From the NCBI GenBank assembly GCA_024867545.1, contig JANFNE010000003.1, forward strand, positions 558,001 to 622,000: a stretch of DNA of 64,000 nt. Reading direction: 5' to 3'. Positions 10,068-20,101 of the stretch are shown in pieces. Under the pieces are notes generated by a model. That model was given only the letters and a program-made list of their open reading frames with translations. It was not told the origin of the DNA and did not search any database. The DNA comes from Phytopythium helicoides. Taxonomy: Eukaryota > Oomycota > Peronosporomycetes > Pythiales > Pythiaceae. Within the stretch, counting starts at the first letter, position 1; every line of letters starts with the position of its first letter. The translations under genes were made by a program, and so were the position numbers.

Positions 10068-13000
10068 CTACTTGTCGTGTGGGACTTTGTCGAGGTATCC
10101 TCCCTCCTTCACGAGCTGGTAAAACACCCCGCTCTCGTTCTTGACTAGATTGCTTGGGGAGTCGAATTCGACAGCCTGGCCGTCGCTCAGCACTAGCACG
10201 CGGTCGCTCGACAGCACGGTCGCTAAGCGATGGGCGATTGTCAGCACGGTCGCGTCCTCAAAGTCGAGAGCGATCATTTCCTGCAGCTTCCGTTCGGTCT
10301 CGTGGTCGATTGAGGCGGTTGCCTCGTCCATGATGACAACTCGGCTTCGCGAGAGCAGTGCACGAGCCATGCACAGCAGTTGGCGCTCACCAACACTGAG
10401 GTTGTCTCCATTTCCTGCGATCTGAAATTGCAGTTGGCCGTCGAGGGCAGAAACCGTGGTCTTCATATCGACTTTCTGCAGCGATTCCCATATTTGAGCG
10501 TCTGTGTAGTCGTCGAACGGGTCCATGTATGCGCGCAGTGAGCCCTCAAACAGCACTGGTGACTGCGGAATGATCGACACGCGCGAACGTAGCGTCTTCA
10601 ATGGCAGTGTCGAGATATCAACTCCGTCGATCACAATACGGCCAGAAGTCAGCTCATTGATGCGGAACAGAGCCATCGCCAAGCTCGACTTGCCCGCTCC
10701 AGTCCGTCCAACAATGCCAATCTTCTCTTTGTCTTGGATAGCGAATGAAATACTCTTCAATACGGCGATACCATCTTCCTTGTACTGGAACACGACCTTG
10801 TCGAACTCGACAACTCCGCGATGTGGCCAACTCTCCGATTGCTCGATCAACAACGTCTGCCTCTGTCCCTCAGACTCAATCGAAGCATACTCCATCACCC
10901 GCTCCGGACTCACCATGATGATCTCCACGTACGACCACTGACGCACCAGGTTCGCGAGACCAGCATCCACACTCAACGCATACGAGAAAGCAAGTCCCAC
11001 AAGACCCGGAGAAATCACCGCGCGAAGATACACCAGCGCCGACACGATCCCCATCACGACTCCACACCCGATCAACTGGACACGCACAATGTACCACTTC
11101 TCCGTCACATTCCACGCAAACAACACCTTGCTCGCAGCATCAAGTCGCTTCGAGTTCTCCGCCACCATGTGCTGGATGCACGCGGGTCCAAACGCGCGAA
11201 TCACATCCAAACCTTCTTCACACTGACTCACAAAGTTGAGCACGGGAGAGTTGGATACGCGACGCAGACGATTCACCTCGCGAGACGAGCTGAGGTAGAA
11301 CTCTGCCACACGAACGTACATCCACGCGAGCGGAATGACGAGCACCCCGAGCAAGTTGATGGTGGCAATGGCCGTGGTGAGCTGACATACCGTCACAAAG
11401 AAGTCTGCGAGGAACCCGCCGTAGATGAGTGGCATGCGGACATCGATCGACATGATGTCAGTGCCATAGCGATTGGTGATTCGACCGATGGGGTTGGCAT
11501 CGAAGAAGCGCATGGGAGCTCGGAGTAGTGCCGTCGTCATGACATCGAACAAGTGACGAGCACCTCGGATACCTACGAGCACGACGCTGACGGACCGGAC
11601 GAAGACCATGAGAGCACCGGCTCCTGCGAGAGCAGCGTAGATCGCCATGTCCTTGGAGGCTTGCGATTTCTGATCGGTGTCTGTGACCTCGTTGGTCCAG
11701 TGGGTGAGCCACAGGTCGCTTCCAATCTGGAAGGTTTGCCATAGCAATTGTGTGATTATCACCAGCGCGCACATGTTGAGTCCTCCGAGCGCTTGGAAGT
11801 ATATCCAGAAAACGTGTTTGGAGACTCGTCCTTCTTCGCGCTTCTCGTCTTGGATAAGTTGTCCGGATGCAGTTGAGCCCGGTGCTGTGGACTCTAGAGT
11901 GTGTTGAACCTCAGATGGAGAGACGAGTTGGATTCGCTGTGCTCTGCTGTGATGTGAATTGTTGTGTTTTCGATGAGTAGATACCGTGCCTTCATCGACT
12001 TTTATCACATAGTCGACAATTCCCGACTCAATCACGACTGGGTTGTGTGTCACTAGAATAATTGTCTTCTGCTCTAGCAACGAGCAAAAGCATTTGTTGA
12101 AAATCTCGTTCTGAACAACAGCATCAACAGCAGCAAGAGGAGAGTCGAGGATGAAAACATCAGCGTCGGAGTAGCATGCTCGAGCCAGACTCACCCGAGC
12201 CTTCTGGCCTCCTGAGAGGTTTATTCCATTGTGACCGATTTCGGTCGAATCCCCAGCGGGGAAAGCTTGGAGATCTTGCAGCAGTCCACAGGCTGTCATG
12301 ACGCGTTGGTACTTGACGTTGTCAAATGCCTTGCCAAACAAAATGTTCTCTCGCACTGTCATGTTTTGAACCCAAGGTTGCTGCGAATAATACGCAACTG
12401 ACCCACGAACCATCACGCGACCAGAATTTTTCTCCATTTCACCAAGCAGTGCCGAACACAATGACGACTTGCCAGATCCCACTTCGCCATGAATGACGGC
12501 AAAGTCGCCACTCTTGATCGAGATATCGACTCCAGTCAATATGGGAGCTGTGGTTGGATCTGAGCTCCAACTGAACGCGCCACCATCGACTTGAACAGCG
12601 ACGTCAGCTTCAATATCATCAGAATTCTTCAGAACGTTGCCTGTAGAGTGCTCTGGTAGTTGCAAGTATTCTCCAATACGTTTGAATGACACCAAGGCTT
12701 GCATCCCCACTTGAATCACGTTTGGGAAGTCCTGAAGGGGACCGCGCAACGCATTGAAGAGAGCAATTGCTGTGAAGACCCTAGCTGCCGTCAGGGAACG
12801 CTTTAAAACTAGTACGTAGACAGCGAACGAGGTTGTAGACACCATTAGCGGAGTCGCCCAAACCACGAATGCTTCCGCAGCACAGATAACTAGGAAATCC
12901 TTGAGCGTCTTCAGCTCCGCAGATCGCAGTCGACCAATTTTGGCAGCAAACTTGTCCTCCCAAGCATTGAACTTCACTGTCTGAATCGCACTGAACACCT

Positions 13001-13868
13001 CTTTGATCACCTTCATGCGCTCGTCACGGCGCTTCATCATGCTGCTGAAGAACCCGACCTCATATTTAGAGACAAAGTAGCTGATCGCCATCGAGATCGC
13101 GATAACAGCAAGTCCAGCAAACGCAGCGATATCGAGCACCCAGTAGAGCATGCCGACGACGATTATCATTTGGATCGGAAGGACCCACAGATTGTTAATG
13201 TAGTGCACGACGGCCCAGATCGAGTTGATGTCCGAGGAGAACAGATTCGCAATGTCTACCTCCTTCTCTGAGGCAGAGACGCTGGATTTCAGCTTGCGCC
13301 GGAGAACTTTGTGGAAAACGAGCGCCTTGATCGCAGCAGTCACTCGAAGCGCCACCAGATCCAGATAGTATGTCATTTGCACTGACAGAAAAGCGTCTGC
13401 CAAACGCGCAGCGAAGAAGACACTGAGCCACCACACCAGATTGTCCAAGTCGAGAACGGGGGACGCGAACGAGCTGATGACATGGTTAAGCACCACAGGC
13501 GCCAGTAAACTGCACCCTGCAGAGAAGACGGCAGCTAAGCCACACAGCGCGATGCTGAGTCCGTAAGTGCCAACAAAGGCTCGAGTCAGAGGTGCAGAGG
13601 CGCTTGAGTGAGCTTTGTACGCCTTGTCAAGGGCCTCGAAGGCCGGATCCGCCTGGTTGTCAGGCTCAAGATCCCACAGGTCGTCACTCTCAAGCTGTCT
13701 TGTCGCCCCCAGCTCCATCAATGGCGTCGCGAACGAGAAGAGCGTGCGAGAGACCCACGATGTCCTCGGTAGGTTGCGTGCAGCCTCTCCACCTTCCTCA
13801 GTCTCAAAGGTGTCATATCCTCGCTGGCCTTTGCCTGGATCCCGCTTGCTCTGCAGCAGCGAGCTCAT
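10068..13868 (-). CDS. ABCC/MRP-type full ABC transporter (1266 aa, intact)
   Basis: This is a full transporter with layout TMD1-NBD1-TMD2-NBD2 and no N-terminal TMD0, as in short MRPs that export organic anions, conjugates or drugs. NBD1 has Walker A GEVGSGKSS (about residue 461), signature LSGGQ (about 549) and FILDSPLAAVD. NBD2 has GRTGAGKSS (about 1055), LSVGERQ (about 1155), VVIMDEATAS and an H-loop IAHRLA. ABCC proteins commonly have a slightly non-canonical NBD1, and this one fits. ATG at 13866-13868 begins MSSLLQSKRDPG. It is tandem with a second copy on the same strand at 16232-20101, from which two tracts are nearly identical. A secreted-protein gene lies between them on the other strand. 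Confidence 0.95.
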   Translation of the reverse strand: MSSLLQSKRDPGKGQRGYDTFETEEGGEAARNLPRTSWVSRTLFSFATPLMELGATRQLESDDLWDLEPDNQADPAFEALDKAYKAHSSASAPLTRAFVGTYGLSIALCGLAAVFSAGCSLLAPVVLNHVISSFASPVLDLDNLVWWLSVFFAARLADAFLSVQMTYYLDLVALRVTAAIKALVFHKVLRRKLKSSVSASEKEVDIANLFSSDINSIWAVVHYINNLWVLPIQMIIVVGMLYWVLDIAAFAGLAVIAISMAISYFVSKYEVGFFSSMMKRRDERMKVIKEVFSAIQTVKFNAWEDKFAAKIGRLRSAELKTLKDFLVICAAEAFVVWATPLMVSTTSFAVYVLVLKRSLTAARVFTAIALFNALRGPLQDFPNVIQVGMQALVSFKRIGEYLQLPEHSTGNVLKNSDDIEADVAVQVDGGAFSWSSDPTTAPILTGVDISIKSGDFAVIHGEVGSGKSSLCSALLGEMEKNSGRVMVRGSVAYYSQQPWVQNMTVRENILFGKAFDNVKYQRVMTACGLLQDLQAFPAGDSTEIGHNGINLSGGQKARVSLARACYSDADVFILDSPLAAVDAVVQNEIFNKCFCSLLEQKTIILVTHNPVVIESGIVDYVIKVDEGTVSTHRKHNNSHHSRAQRIQLVSPSEVQHTLESTAPGSTASGQLIQDEKREEGRVSKHVFWIYFQALGGLNMCALVIITQLLWQTFQIGSDLWLTHWTNEVTDTDQKSQASKDMAIYAALAGAGALMVFVRSVSVVLVGIRGARHLFDVMTTALLRAPMRFFDANPIGRITNRYGTDIMSIDVRMPLIYGGFLADFFVTVCQLTTAIATINLLGVLVIPLAWMYVRVAEFYLSSSREVNRLRRVSNSPVLNFVSQCEEGLDVIRAFGPACIQHMVAENSKRLDAASKVLFAWNVTEKWYIVRVQLIGCGVVMGIVSALVYLRAVISPGLVGLAFSYALSVDAGLANLVRQWSYVEIIMVSPERVMEYASIESEGQRQTLLIEQSESWPHRGVVEFDKVVFQYKEDGIAVLKSISFAIQDKEKIGIVGRTGAGKSSLAMALFRINELTSGRIVIDGVDISTLPLKTLRSRVSIIPQSPVLFEGSLRAYMDPFDDYTDAQIWESLQKVDMKTTVSALDGQLQFQIAGNGDNLSVGERQLLCMARALLSRSRVVIMDEATASIDHETERKLQEMIALDFEDATVLTIAHRLATVLSSDRVLVLSDGQAVEFDSPSNLVKNESGVFYQLVKEGGYLDKVPHDK
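10797..11864. repeat. Near-identical tract shared with 16958-18025 (gene-conversion tract, copy 1)
   Basis: About 1,068 bases covering the end of the inter-domain linker, TMD2 and the start of the NBD2 linker match 16958-18025 at a constant offset of 6161. By eye there are roughly a dozen substitutions and no gaps. Identity falls away sharply on both sides, inside the coding sequence. Sharp edges within genes, rather than at gene ends, fit gene conversion between tandem paralogues. Confidence 0.85.
12947..13175. repeat. Second near-identical tract shared with 19120-19348
   Basis: About 229 bases in TMD1 of the two ABC transporter genes are nearly identical at an offset of 6173, flanked by clearly diverged sequence. 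This is a second, shorter probable conversion tract. Confidence 0.75.
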
Positions 13869-15349
13869 GGTGCACTGGTGATGGTGAGGCTTGAGACTTG
13901 AGACTTGGTCACTTGGTCACTTGGTGGGAAGTTCGGAAGTGATGCAGGAGATCACAAATCGGAAGAGGATGAGAGCGAGTCGCTGGTGAGACGGTGGGAC
14001 GAGCGAGGCAGTCAGTAGCGTAGCCATCTCTCTTGAAGACTTGAGCGAGCGTGGAGCTCTGCTCGCCAACGGACGCCGAGGAGACCGTGGCGCATGCAAC
14101 GCCGAGGAAGATCGCGAATGGAATGCTTGTCAACTCGGCGGTTGCTGCAGTTGAAGCACCAGCATTCTGTATTTATTATTTAAATATTAGATATTAGATA
14201 TAGTAATTAAATAGTATTAAACATATTTTATATTAACAACAGATATTCACATATATACGTTTACATAGGTCATTTCCTGCGCATTTGCAGTTGCTGCTAC
14301 TCAGAGCGAGTAAGTCAGTTTGGCGCATGGTGCTGCAGTCGGTGTCGAGCGTTTGCGGTTTAGCGGTCTTGTGATGCTGATGCTCGTTAGTGTAGAGGAG
14401 AAGAACGGCTTTTGCGAATGAGAATCGTTTCGCTTTTGCCTTCTCTCTCGATCGCGTCTTGTTGTGGAGCATTCCCTAGTTTGATTTTTCACAGCTCCCA
14501 GTGCGAGCATGTGACTGCCAAATTGCTACACCAAAGACTGACGTGTAGCGCTTCGACTGATGTGTAGCGCTTCGATTCCCTCCACTTGTCATGATATGCC
14601 TCAACTCGTACACCTCACTCGCCCTCATGTCGACGTTAGTTTACGCGATACCAGAGTCGCGCCATCAAGACTCTACAAACGGCAGCGTGCAAACTGCCAC
14701 CCCTGGGGGCTGCAATGAAGGTGCTTCGTGTTGCGGCTGCTACCTCCGATGACGCCGCCTGTGCCTAGAGATGACATCGATATAGAAACCAATTCGAGGA
14801 ACACCCCGAGGTGTATGACTTCGTCTGCAGAGTCATTGCCGGACTACGCCGGATTTCAGGGAGTCATCCGCGAATTGCCAAGGGAATCAAAATTTGGAGC
14901 CGTGATAGTTGCAGTGGTCACGTCGTCTCGTCTCGTGTAGTCATATCCACGTGACCGAGGTTCGACTGGTCCAACTCCATGGCTTTGGGTGGTGACTTGT
15001 AGGTCGAGGCTCGCTTGAGCCCTTTAGTTCGCGGTAGCTTAATAGAGAGTATGCGGTCTACTCAAGGCTTTGCGAACCAGCCTGTCGGCCTCCACCCGGC
15101 TTGCTCGAAGGTGAAGGAGGTTATGATCAGTTCGTTGATCGACGCCGCATGCTCATTTTGATAGCTACATGACATTGTGGATACCATTCTCAGTTGTCGC
15201 AATGAGACTCTCATGCTTAGTTCAAGTGCGCAGAAACACACGGCCACACAGTCCGACCGCCGCGCAGTCAGCCTACCCGACTGTCATTTCGAAATCTGCT
15301 TTCAAGTACTCACTTCTCCTGTCGTCCGTCAAACCTCCAAGCGGCACCC
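13869..15349. other. Intergenic region between ABC transporter and secreted protein
   Basis: About 1.5 kb with no supported gene. It holds the upstream region of the minus-strand transporter, an AT-rich stretch at about 14168-14240, and a short direct repeat of GTGTAGCGCTTCGA near 14542-14574. The last 70 bases contain the probable core promoter of the plus-strand secreted protein. Open frames here are short and show no domain. Confidence 0.5.
15282..15300 (+). promoter_or_regulatory. Probable oomycete Inr/FPR core promoter
   Basis: The sequence TGTCATTTCGAAATCTGCT lies about 60 bp upstream of the ATG at 15350 and resembles the oomycete consensus TCATTYYNCAWTTT with small deviations. The position fits a short 5' leader. 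Confidence 0.45.
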
Positions 15350-16114
15350 ATGGCCAAGTTCCTCGTCTTTGCGTTGCTCGCGCTCAACTTATTGTCAGCG
15401 GATGCTGCGTGGATGGAGGCCACGGAAGATGCTGTCCAAGCGAGCGAGTGGCTCATTTCTTCGCAGTACGAATCCTCCAACTGTTCGAGTCCGCCTGTAC
15501 ACGTATTTGGGTACCCAGACTGCTCGGTCAATGCATCCAGCGGCAGTGACAAAGCCGAGTGCCACCAGATTGACTATTCAAGCAGCTCATCGTTGGCTGG
15601 TGACGAAACGATTCAGTATCAGTCATCTGAATGCTCGACAAACCTGACGGTCTCCTTGGACGATCTCTTCGGTGACAAGACATACGTTCGTTATGATTAT
15701 TTCAACCACACCGACTGCACTAGCTCCGCCTTACTGACCCACGCCTTCCTGGTTGACGGTAAATGCCACAGCACATTGATGCCAGCGAACGAAGACGCAC
15801 CTTTCGATATCCAGGGGTGGATCTTTACATTGGAAGCAAATGGATCCATCATCAGGAGCATCTATACCACAGGCGACTGTACTGGGGAGTTGATGACGGC
15901 CTTGGAGCTCAACAAGACCTCTCTTGAGACAGGTGCGTGCAACTTCGCCACCATTGGGACCACCAACGCTGACCTGAGCGGGAGCGACGCCAGCACTACC
16001 CAAGACACCAGCGATGTTGGCGGAAGTAGCGCCAGTCATTCGGCGGGATCTGCTGCCCACCTTCCAGTTGCCACAGTTGCAAGTCTGGTAGTAGTTGGAA
16101 TGCTTGTCATGTAG
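15350..16114 (+). CDS. Secreted cysteine-rich protein, probable GPI anchor (family member 1)
   Basis: A 254-aa protein with a clear signal peptide (MAKFLVFALLALNLLSADA). The ectodomain has eight cysteines (NCSS, DCSV, ECHQ, ECST, DCTS, KCHS, DCTG, ACNF) and several N-glycosylation sites. A Ser/Thr-rich stem and a hydrophobic C-terminus (LPVATVASLVVVGMLVM) with no charged tail are as expected of a GPI-attachment signal. The block LDDLFGDKTYVRYDYF corresponds to LDELFGEIVYLQINFF in the member at 28341-29078. It is the only member outside the 23-29 kb group, lying between the two ABC transporter genes. I do not recognise a published family; a cell-surface or apoplastic role is inferred only from the secretion and anchor signals. 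Confidence 0.8.
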   Translation: MAKFLVFALLALNLLSADAAWMEATEDAVQASEWLISSQYESSNCSSPPVHVFGYPDCSVNASSGSDKAECHQIDYSSSSSLAGDETIQYQSSECSTNLTVSLDDLFGDKTYVRYDYFNHTDCTSSALLTHAFLVDGKCHSTLMPANEDAPFDIQGWIFTLEANGSIIRSIYTTGDCTGELMTALELNKTSLETGACNFATIGTTNADLSGSDASTTQDTSDVGGSSASHSAGSAAHLPVATVASLVVVGMLVM

Positions 16115-16231
16115 AGGGAGAGCTTGAGATAAGGAGTCAAAACAGTCTCTGTTATTGCTCTAGACCAATGGGTAACCATGGAGAATGTATCAGTTTTATT
16201 GGTGGTCGCAAATCACCAAGACGAGCTCTCG

Positions 16232-19200
16232 CTAACCGATCTCCGCTCTTTTCGTGGACTCGTCGAGGCAGCCTTCTTCTTTGCTCAGGTGGTAGAAAAC
16301 CCCGTTTTCGTTCTTCGCCAAAACACTTGGCGAGTCCAAGCCGACTACTTTCCCTTCGTTCAGCACCAGCACACGGTCTTGTGTCAGCGAGCTTCGAACG
16401 CTGGAAGAAATCAAAAGAACAGTCGCGTCCTTGAGAATTCGATTAACTTTTTCTCGAAAAACGTGATCTGCAGCATCTACAGCTTCCTCGACGACGACGA
16501 TCCGAGGTTGTGAAAGCAGCACACGTGCCAAGCATATGAGTCGAAGCGTACCATTCCTCTCGCTTCTAGAATAATTTGTCAGCTCCATGTCGAGGTCTCC
16601 GTTCAAAGGTTCTTCCATCTTGTTCAAGCCGACGACAGCCAGTGCATCCCGAATCTGCCGATCTGTGTAGTTATCAAATGGGTCCACATACTCTCGAACT
16701 GAGCATTCAAGCACCTCAGGCTGGCGCAAAATGTACAAAATCCGCGAGCGGAGCGTCTTCAATGGCAGTGTCGAGATATCAACTCCGTCGATCAATACAC
16801 GACCTGACACGAGCTGGTCGAATCGGAAAAGTGTCTTTGGTAAGTTAAACTGTCCTGCCCCAGGTCTTCCAACAATCCCCATCTTCTCTTTGTCTTGGAC
16901 CGAAAACGTAACGTTCTTCAACACGGTCATACCGTCATTCATGCACTTGGACACAACCTTGTCGAACTCGACAACTCCGCGATGTGGCCAACTCTCCGAT
17001 TGCTCGATCAACAACGACTGCCTCTGTCCCTCAGACTCAATCGAAGCATACTCCATCACCCGCTCCGGACTCACCATGATGATCTCCACGTACGACCACT
17101 GACGCACCAGGTTCGCGAGACCGGCATCCACACTCAACGCATACGAGAAAGCAAGTCCCACAAGACCCGGAGAAATCACCGCGCGAAGATACACCAGCGC
17201 CGACACGATCCCCATCACGACTCCACACCCGATCAACTGGACGCGCACAATGTACCACTTCTCCGTCACATTCCACGCAAACAATACTTTGCTCGCAGCA
17301 TCAAGTCGCTTCGAGTTCTCCGCCACCATGTGCTGGATGCACGCGGGTCCAAACGCGCGAATCACATCCAAACCTTCTTCACACTGACTCACAAAGTTGA
17401 GCACGGGAGAGTTGGATACACGACGCAGACGATTCACCTCGCGAGACGAGCTGAGGTAGAACTCTGCCACACGAACGTACATCCACGCGAGCGGAATGAC
17501 GAGCACCCCGAGCAAGTTGATGGTGGCAATGGCCGTGGTGAGCTGACATACCGTCACAAAGAAGTCTGCGAGGAACCCGCCGTAGATGAGTGGCATGCGG
17601 ACATCGATCGACATGATGTCAGTGCCATAGCGATTGGTGATTCGACCGATGGGGTTGGCATCGAAGAAGCGCATGGGAGCTCGGAGTAGTGCCGTCGTCA
17701 TGATATCGAACAAGTGACGAGCACCTCGGATACCTACGAGCACGACGCTGACGGACCGGACGAAGACCATGAGAGCACCAGCTCCTGCGAGAGCAGCGTA
17801 GATCGCCATGTCCTTGGAGGCTTGCGATTTCTGATCGGTGTCTGTGACCTCGTTGGTCCAGTGGGTGAGCCACAGGTCGCTTCCAATCTGGAAGGTTTGC
17901 CATAGCAATTGTGTGATTATCACCAGAGCGCACATGTTGAGTCCTCCGAGCGCTTGGAAGTAAATCCAGAAAACGTGTTTGGAGACTCGTCCTTCTTCGC
18001 GCTTCTCGTCTTGGATAAGTTGTCCAGAGGCGTGTTGGTCTGGCGAAGCGAGAACTAATTTGTCGTCGATGATATCTCTCTGTGTAAAGGTAAACTGAGA
18101 CGTCTCGTTTCGGCGAATCTTGACTTGCCTCTTGGAGTTCACTACACTTCCATTTCGTACATGAACTAGGTAGTTGACCATATCTGAGTTGATCAGTGCA
18201 GGGTTGCTTGACACCAGAATAATTGTCTTTTTCTTTAGCAATGAAGAAAGGCACTTGCTCAAGATTTCGCTCTGATCATCTGCATCGAAAAAGTCGAGGG
18301 ATGAGTCTAATATGAAGATATCAGCGTCAGAGTAGCATGCTCGAGCCAAGCTTAATCGGGCTTTCTGGCTTGAGGAAAGGCTGAAACCGCTGCAAACACC
18401 ATCGTGACTAATGACGGTAGCGTCGCCAGCAGGAAATCCCTGGAGTTCATGTTGCAGTCCACACGCACTTATCACTCGTTGATATTTAGCACTGTCGAAT
18501 TTGTTGCCGAACAAAATATTATCTCGCACAGTTGTGTTTTGAACCCACGGTTCTTGCGAGCAATACGCAACTCGTCCTCGAACGACCACATGGCCTTTAT
18601 CCTTCCTCGTTACTCCAAGCAACGCTAGACAAAGCGTCGACTTACCGCAGCCAGGATCTCCATGAACGACGGCCAAGTCTCCTTTGTTGATCGAAATATC
18701 AACATTGTGCAAGATTGTCTTCGCAAATTTGCCATATCCCCAACCAAAGTTGCCGCCCTCGATCGAGACACCAACGCCTATATCGAGGTACTCGCAATAA
18801 TTCTTGACGTTTTTCAATTCTTGATCCGGCATCTTCAAGAACCCTTCGATGCTGGCAAGCGACTCCCTGGTTCTCATACTCGCCTGAATCGAGTCCAAAG
18901 TGCACTGAGTGGATCCGCGAAGGGTATTGAACAAAGCAATCGATGCAAATGCAGTCGCAGCTGTCAAAGCGTTACCAAGAAACAACACATCGACTGCGAA
19001 AACGGCGATAGATGAAATCAGCGGTGTCGCCCAAATGACAAACATTTCTGTTGACTTCATGAGCAGGTACTTCTTGAGGATTAAAAGCTCGTTCCCGCGA
19101 AGTTGACCCACCTTTTCAGCAAACTTGTCCTCCCAAGCATTGAACTTCACTGTCTGAATCGCACTGAACACCTCTTTGATCACCTTCATGCGCTCGTCAC

Positions 19201-20101
19201 GGCACTTCACCATGCTGCTGAAGAACCCGACCTCATATTTAGAGACAAAGTAGCTGATTGCCATTGAGACCGCGATAACAGCAAGTCCAGCAAACGCAGC
19301 GATATCGAGCACCCAGTAGAGCATGCCGACGACGATTATCATCTGTATCGGAAGAATCCACGCGATGTTAACGTGGCGAACAGCGTTAGAGATGACAACG
19401 GCATCTGAATCGATCAGCTTTGACAAGTCAACATCTTCGTCAGTCCCTAGCTCCGACTTCAATTTCTGACGTTGAGAGCGTGTGAGACCGTATCCGGGAG
19501 CAAACTTGTGCTTCCGTTGCAACAGCTTGCGAAACACCAGTGATTGAATAGCGGCGTTGAGGCGAAGAACGATCAGGTCCAAGTTGTAATCCATATGCGC
19601 TGCAAGGAACACATTGGCCAGCCGTGCTGCGAAGAACACACCGAGCCACCACCCAAGATTCTTCATGTCAAATTCGTGTGTCTCGAACATGGAGACAACG
19701 CGGTACACCACTACCGGAGCTAGCAGAGTGCATCCCGATGAGAAAAGAGCAGCCAAGCCCCAACGCATTAGGCTAGATCCGTAGACGTCGCTGATGGCTC
19801 GAGCCAATGGAGAGTGGTCGTTCGAGTGAGCTTTGTACGCTTTGTCGAGAGACTCGAAGGCCACTTCAGCTTTGTTTCGACGCTCCAAATCCCACAGATC
19901 ACTGGCTTCGAGCTGCTGCTGGGCACCCAACTTCATCAACCGTGCTGCGTATGAGAAAAGCAAGCGAGAGAGCCATGAAGCCTTGAGTGCGGAAGCAGCA
20001 GTGCTGCTGTCATGCTCTGGCGGTGTCGAGGCGAAAGTTTCGTAGCCCTGGGAACTGTAGCCCGGATATCGACTGTCTTGCAGCAACGGTTCCACGTTCA
20101 T
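16232..20101 (-). CDS. ABCC-type transporter paralogue with degenerate nucleotide-binding domains (1289 aa)
   Basis: Intact frame from ATG 20101 (MNVEPLLQD), collinear with the transporter at 10068-13868. TMD1 and TMD2 are well kept. NBD1 retains Walker A (GDPGCGKST, about residue 480), but its signature reads LSSSQ rather than LSGGQ, and the H-loop TH has become SS (ILVSSNPAL). NBD2 is worse: Walker A is GRPGAGQFN with the essential Lys replaced by Gln, the signature is unrecognisable (SRSERNG), Walker B reads IVVVEEAV, and the H-loop His is lost (LLISSSVR). Such a protein should not hydrolyse ATP at either composite site. The uninterrupted 3.87 kb frame argues against simple decay. It could be a regulatory or channel-like ABC protein, or a young pseudogene kept similar by gene conversion. 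Confidence 0.85.
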   Translation of the reverse strand: MNVEPLLQDSRYPGYSSQGYETFASTPPEHDSSTAASALKASWLSRLLFSYAARLMKLGAQQQLEASDLWDLERRNKAEVAFESLDKAYKAHSNDHSPLARAISDVYGSSLMRWGLAALFSSGCTLLAPVVVYRVVSMFETHEFDMKNLGWWLGVFFAARLANVFLAAHMDYNLDLIVLRLNAAIQSLVFRKLLQRKHKFAPGYGLTRSQRQKLKSELGTDEDVDLSKLIDSDAVVISNAVRHVNIAWILPIQMIIVVGMLYWVLDIAAFAGLAVIAVSMAISYFVSKYEVGFFSSMVKCRDERMKVIKEVFSAIQTVKFNAWEDKFAEKVGQLRGNELLILKKYLLMKSTEMFVIWATPLISSIAVFAVDVLFLGNALTAATAFASIALFNTLRGSTQCTLDSIQASMRTRESLASIEGFLKMPDQELKNVKNYCEYLDIGVGVSIEGGNFGWGYGKFAKTILHNVDISINKGDLAVVHGDPGCGKSTLCLALLGVTRKDKGHVVVRGRVAYCSQEPWVQNTTVRDNILFGNKFDSAKYQRVISACGLQHELQGFPAGDATVISHDGVCSGFSLSSSQKARLSLARACYSDADIFILDSSLDFFDADDQSEILSKCLSSLLKKKTIILVSSNPALINSDMVNYLVHVRNGSVVNSKRQVKIRRNETSQFTFTQRDIIDDKLVLASPDQHASGQLIQDEKREEGRVSKHVFWIYFQALGGLNMCALVIITQLLWQTFQIGSDLWLTHWTNEVTDTDQKSQASKDMAIYAALAGAGALMVFVRSVSVVLVGIRGARHLFDIMTTALLRAPMRFFDANPIGRITNRYGTDIMSIDVRMPLIYGGFLADFFVTVCQLTTAIATINLLGVLVIPLAWMYVRVAEFYLSSSREVNRLRRVSNSPVLNFVSQCEEGLDVIRAFGPACIQHMVAENSKRLDAASKVLFAWNVTEKWYIVRVQLIGCGVVMGIVSALVYLRAVISPGLVGLAFSYALSVDAGLANLVRQWSYVEIIMVSPERVMEYASIESEGQRQSLLIEQSESWPHRGVVEFDKVVSKCMNDGMTVLKNVTFSVQDKEKMGIVGRPGAGQFNLPKTLFRFDQLVSGRVLIDGVDISTLPLKTLRSRILYILRQPEVLECSVREYVDPFDNYTDRQIRDALAVVGLNKMEEPLNGDLDMELTNYSRSERNGTLRLICLARVLLSQPRIVVVEEAVDAADHVFREKVNRILKDATVLLISSSVRSSLTQDRVLVLNEGKVVGLDSPSVLAKNENGVFYHLSKEEGCLDESTKRAEIG
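16958..18025. repeat. Near-identical tract shared with 10797-11864 (gene-conversion tract, copy 2)
   Basis: This is the partner of the TMD2 tract in the other transporter. Flanking NBD2 sequence (16232-16957) has diverged strongly and lost catalytic motifs, so the conversion edge falls between a homogenised membrane domain and a decayed ATPase domain. Confidence 0.85.
19120..19348. repeat. Near-identical tract shared with 12947-13175 (copy 2)
   Basis: TMD1 segment nearly identical to the first transporter. It differs by a handful of bases, and sequence on both sides is markedly less similar. Confidence 0.75.

Noticed and set aside
16895..17689. 264-codon open frame antisense to the ABC transporter (and its twin at 10821-11528)
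   Set aside because: It is a mirror of the conserved TMD2 coding sequence. Its composition (Arg/His-rich) and lack of any domain mark it as a shadow frame.
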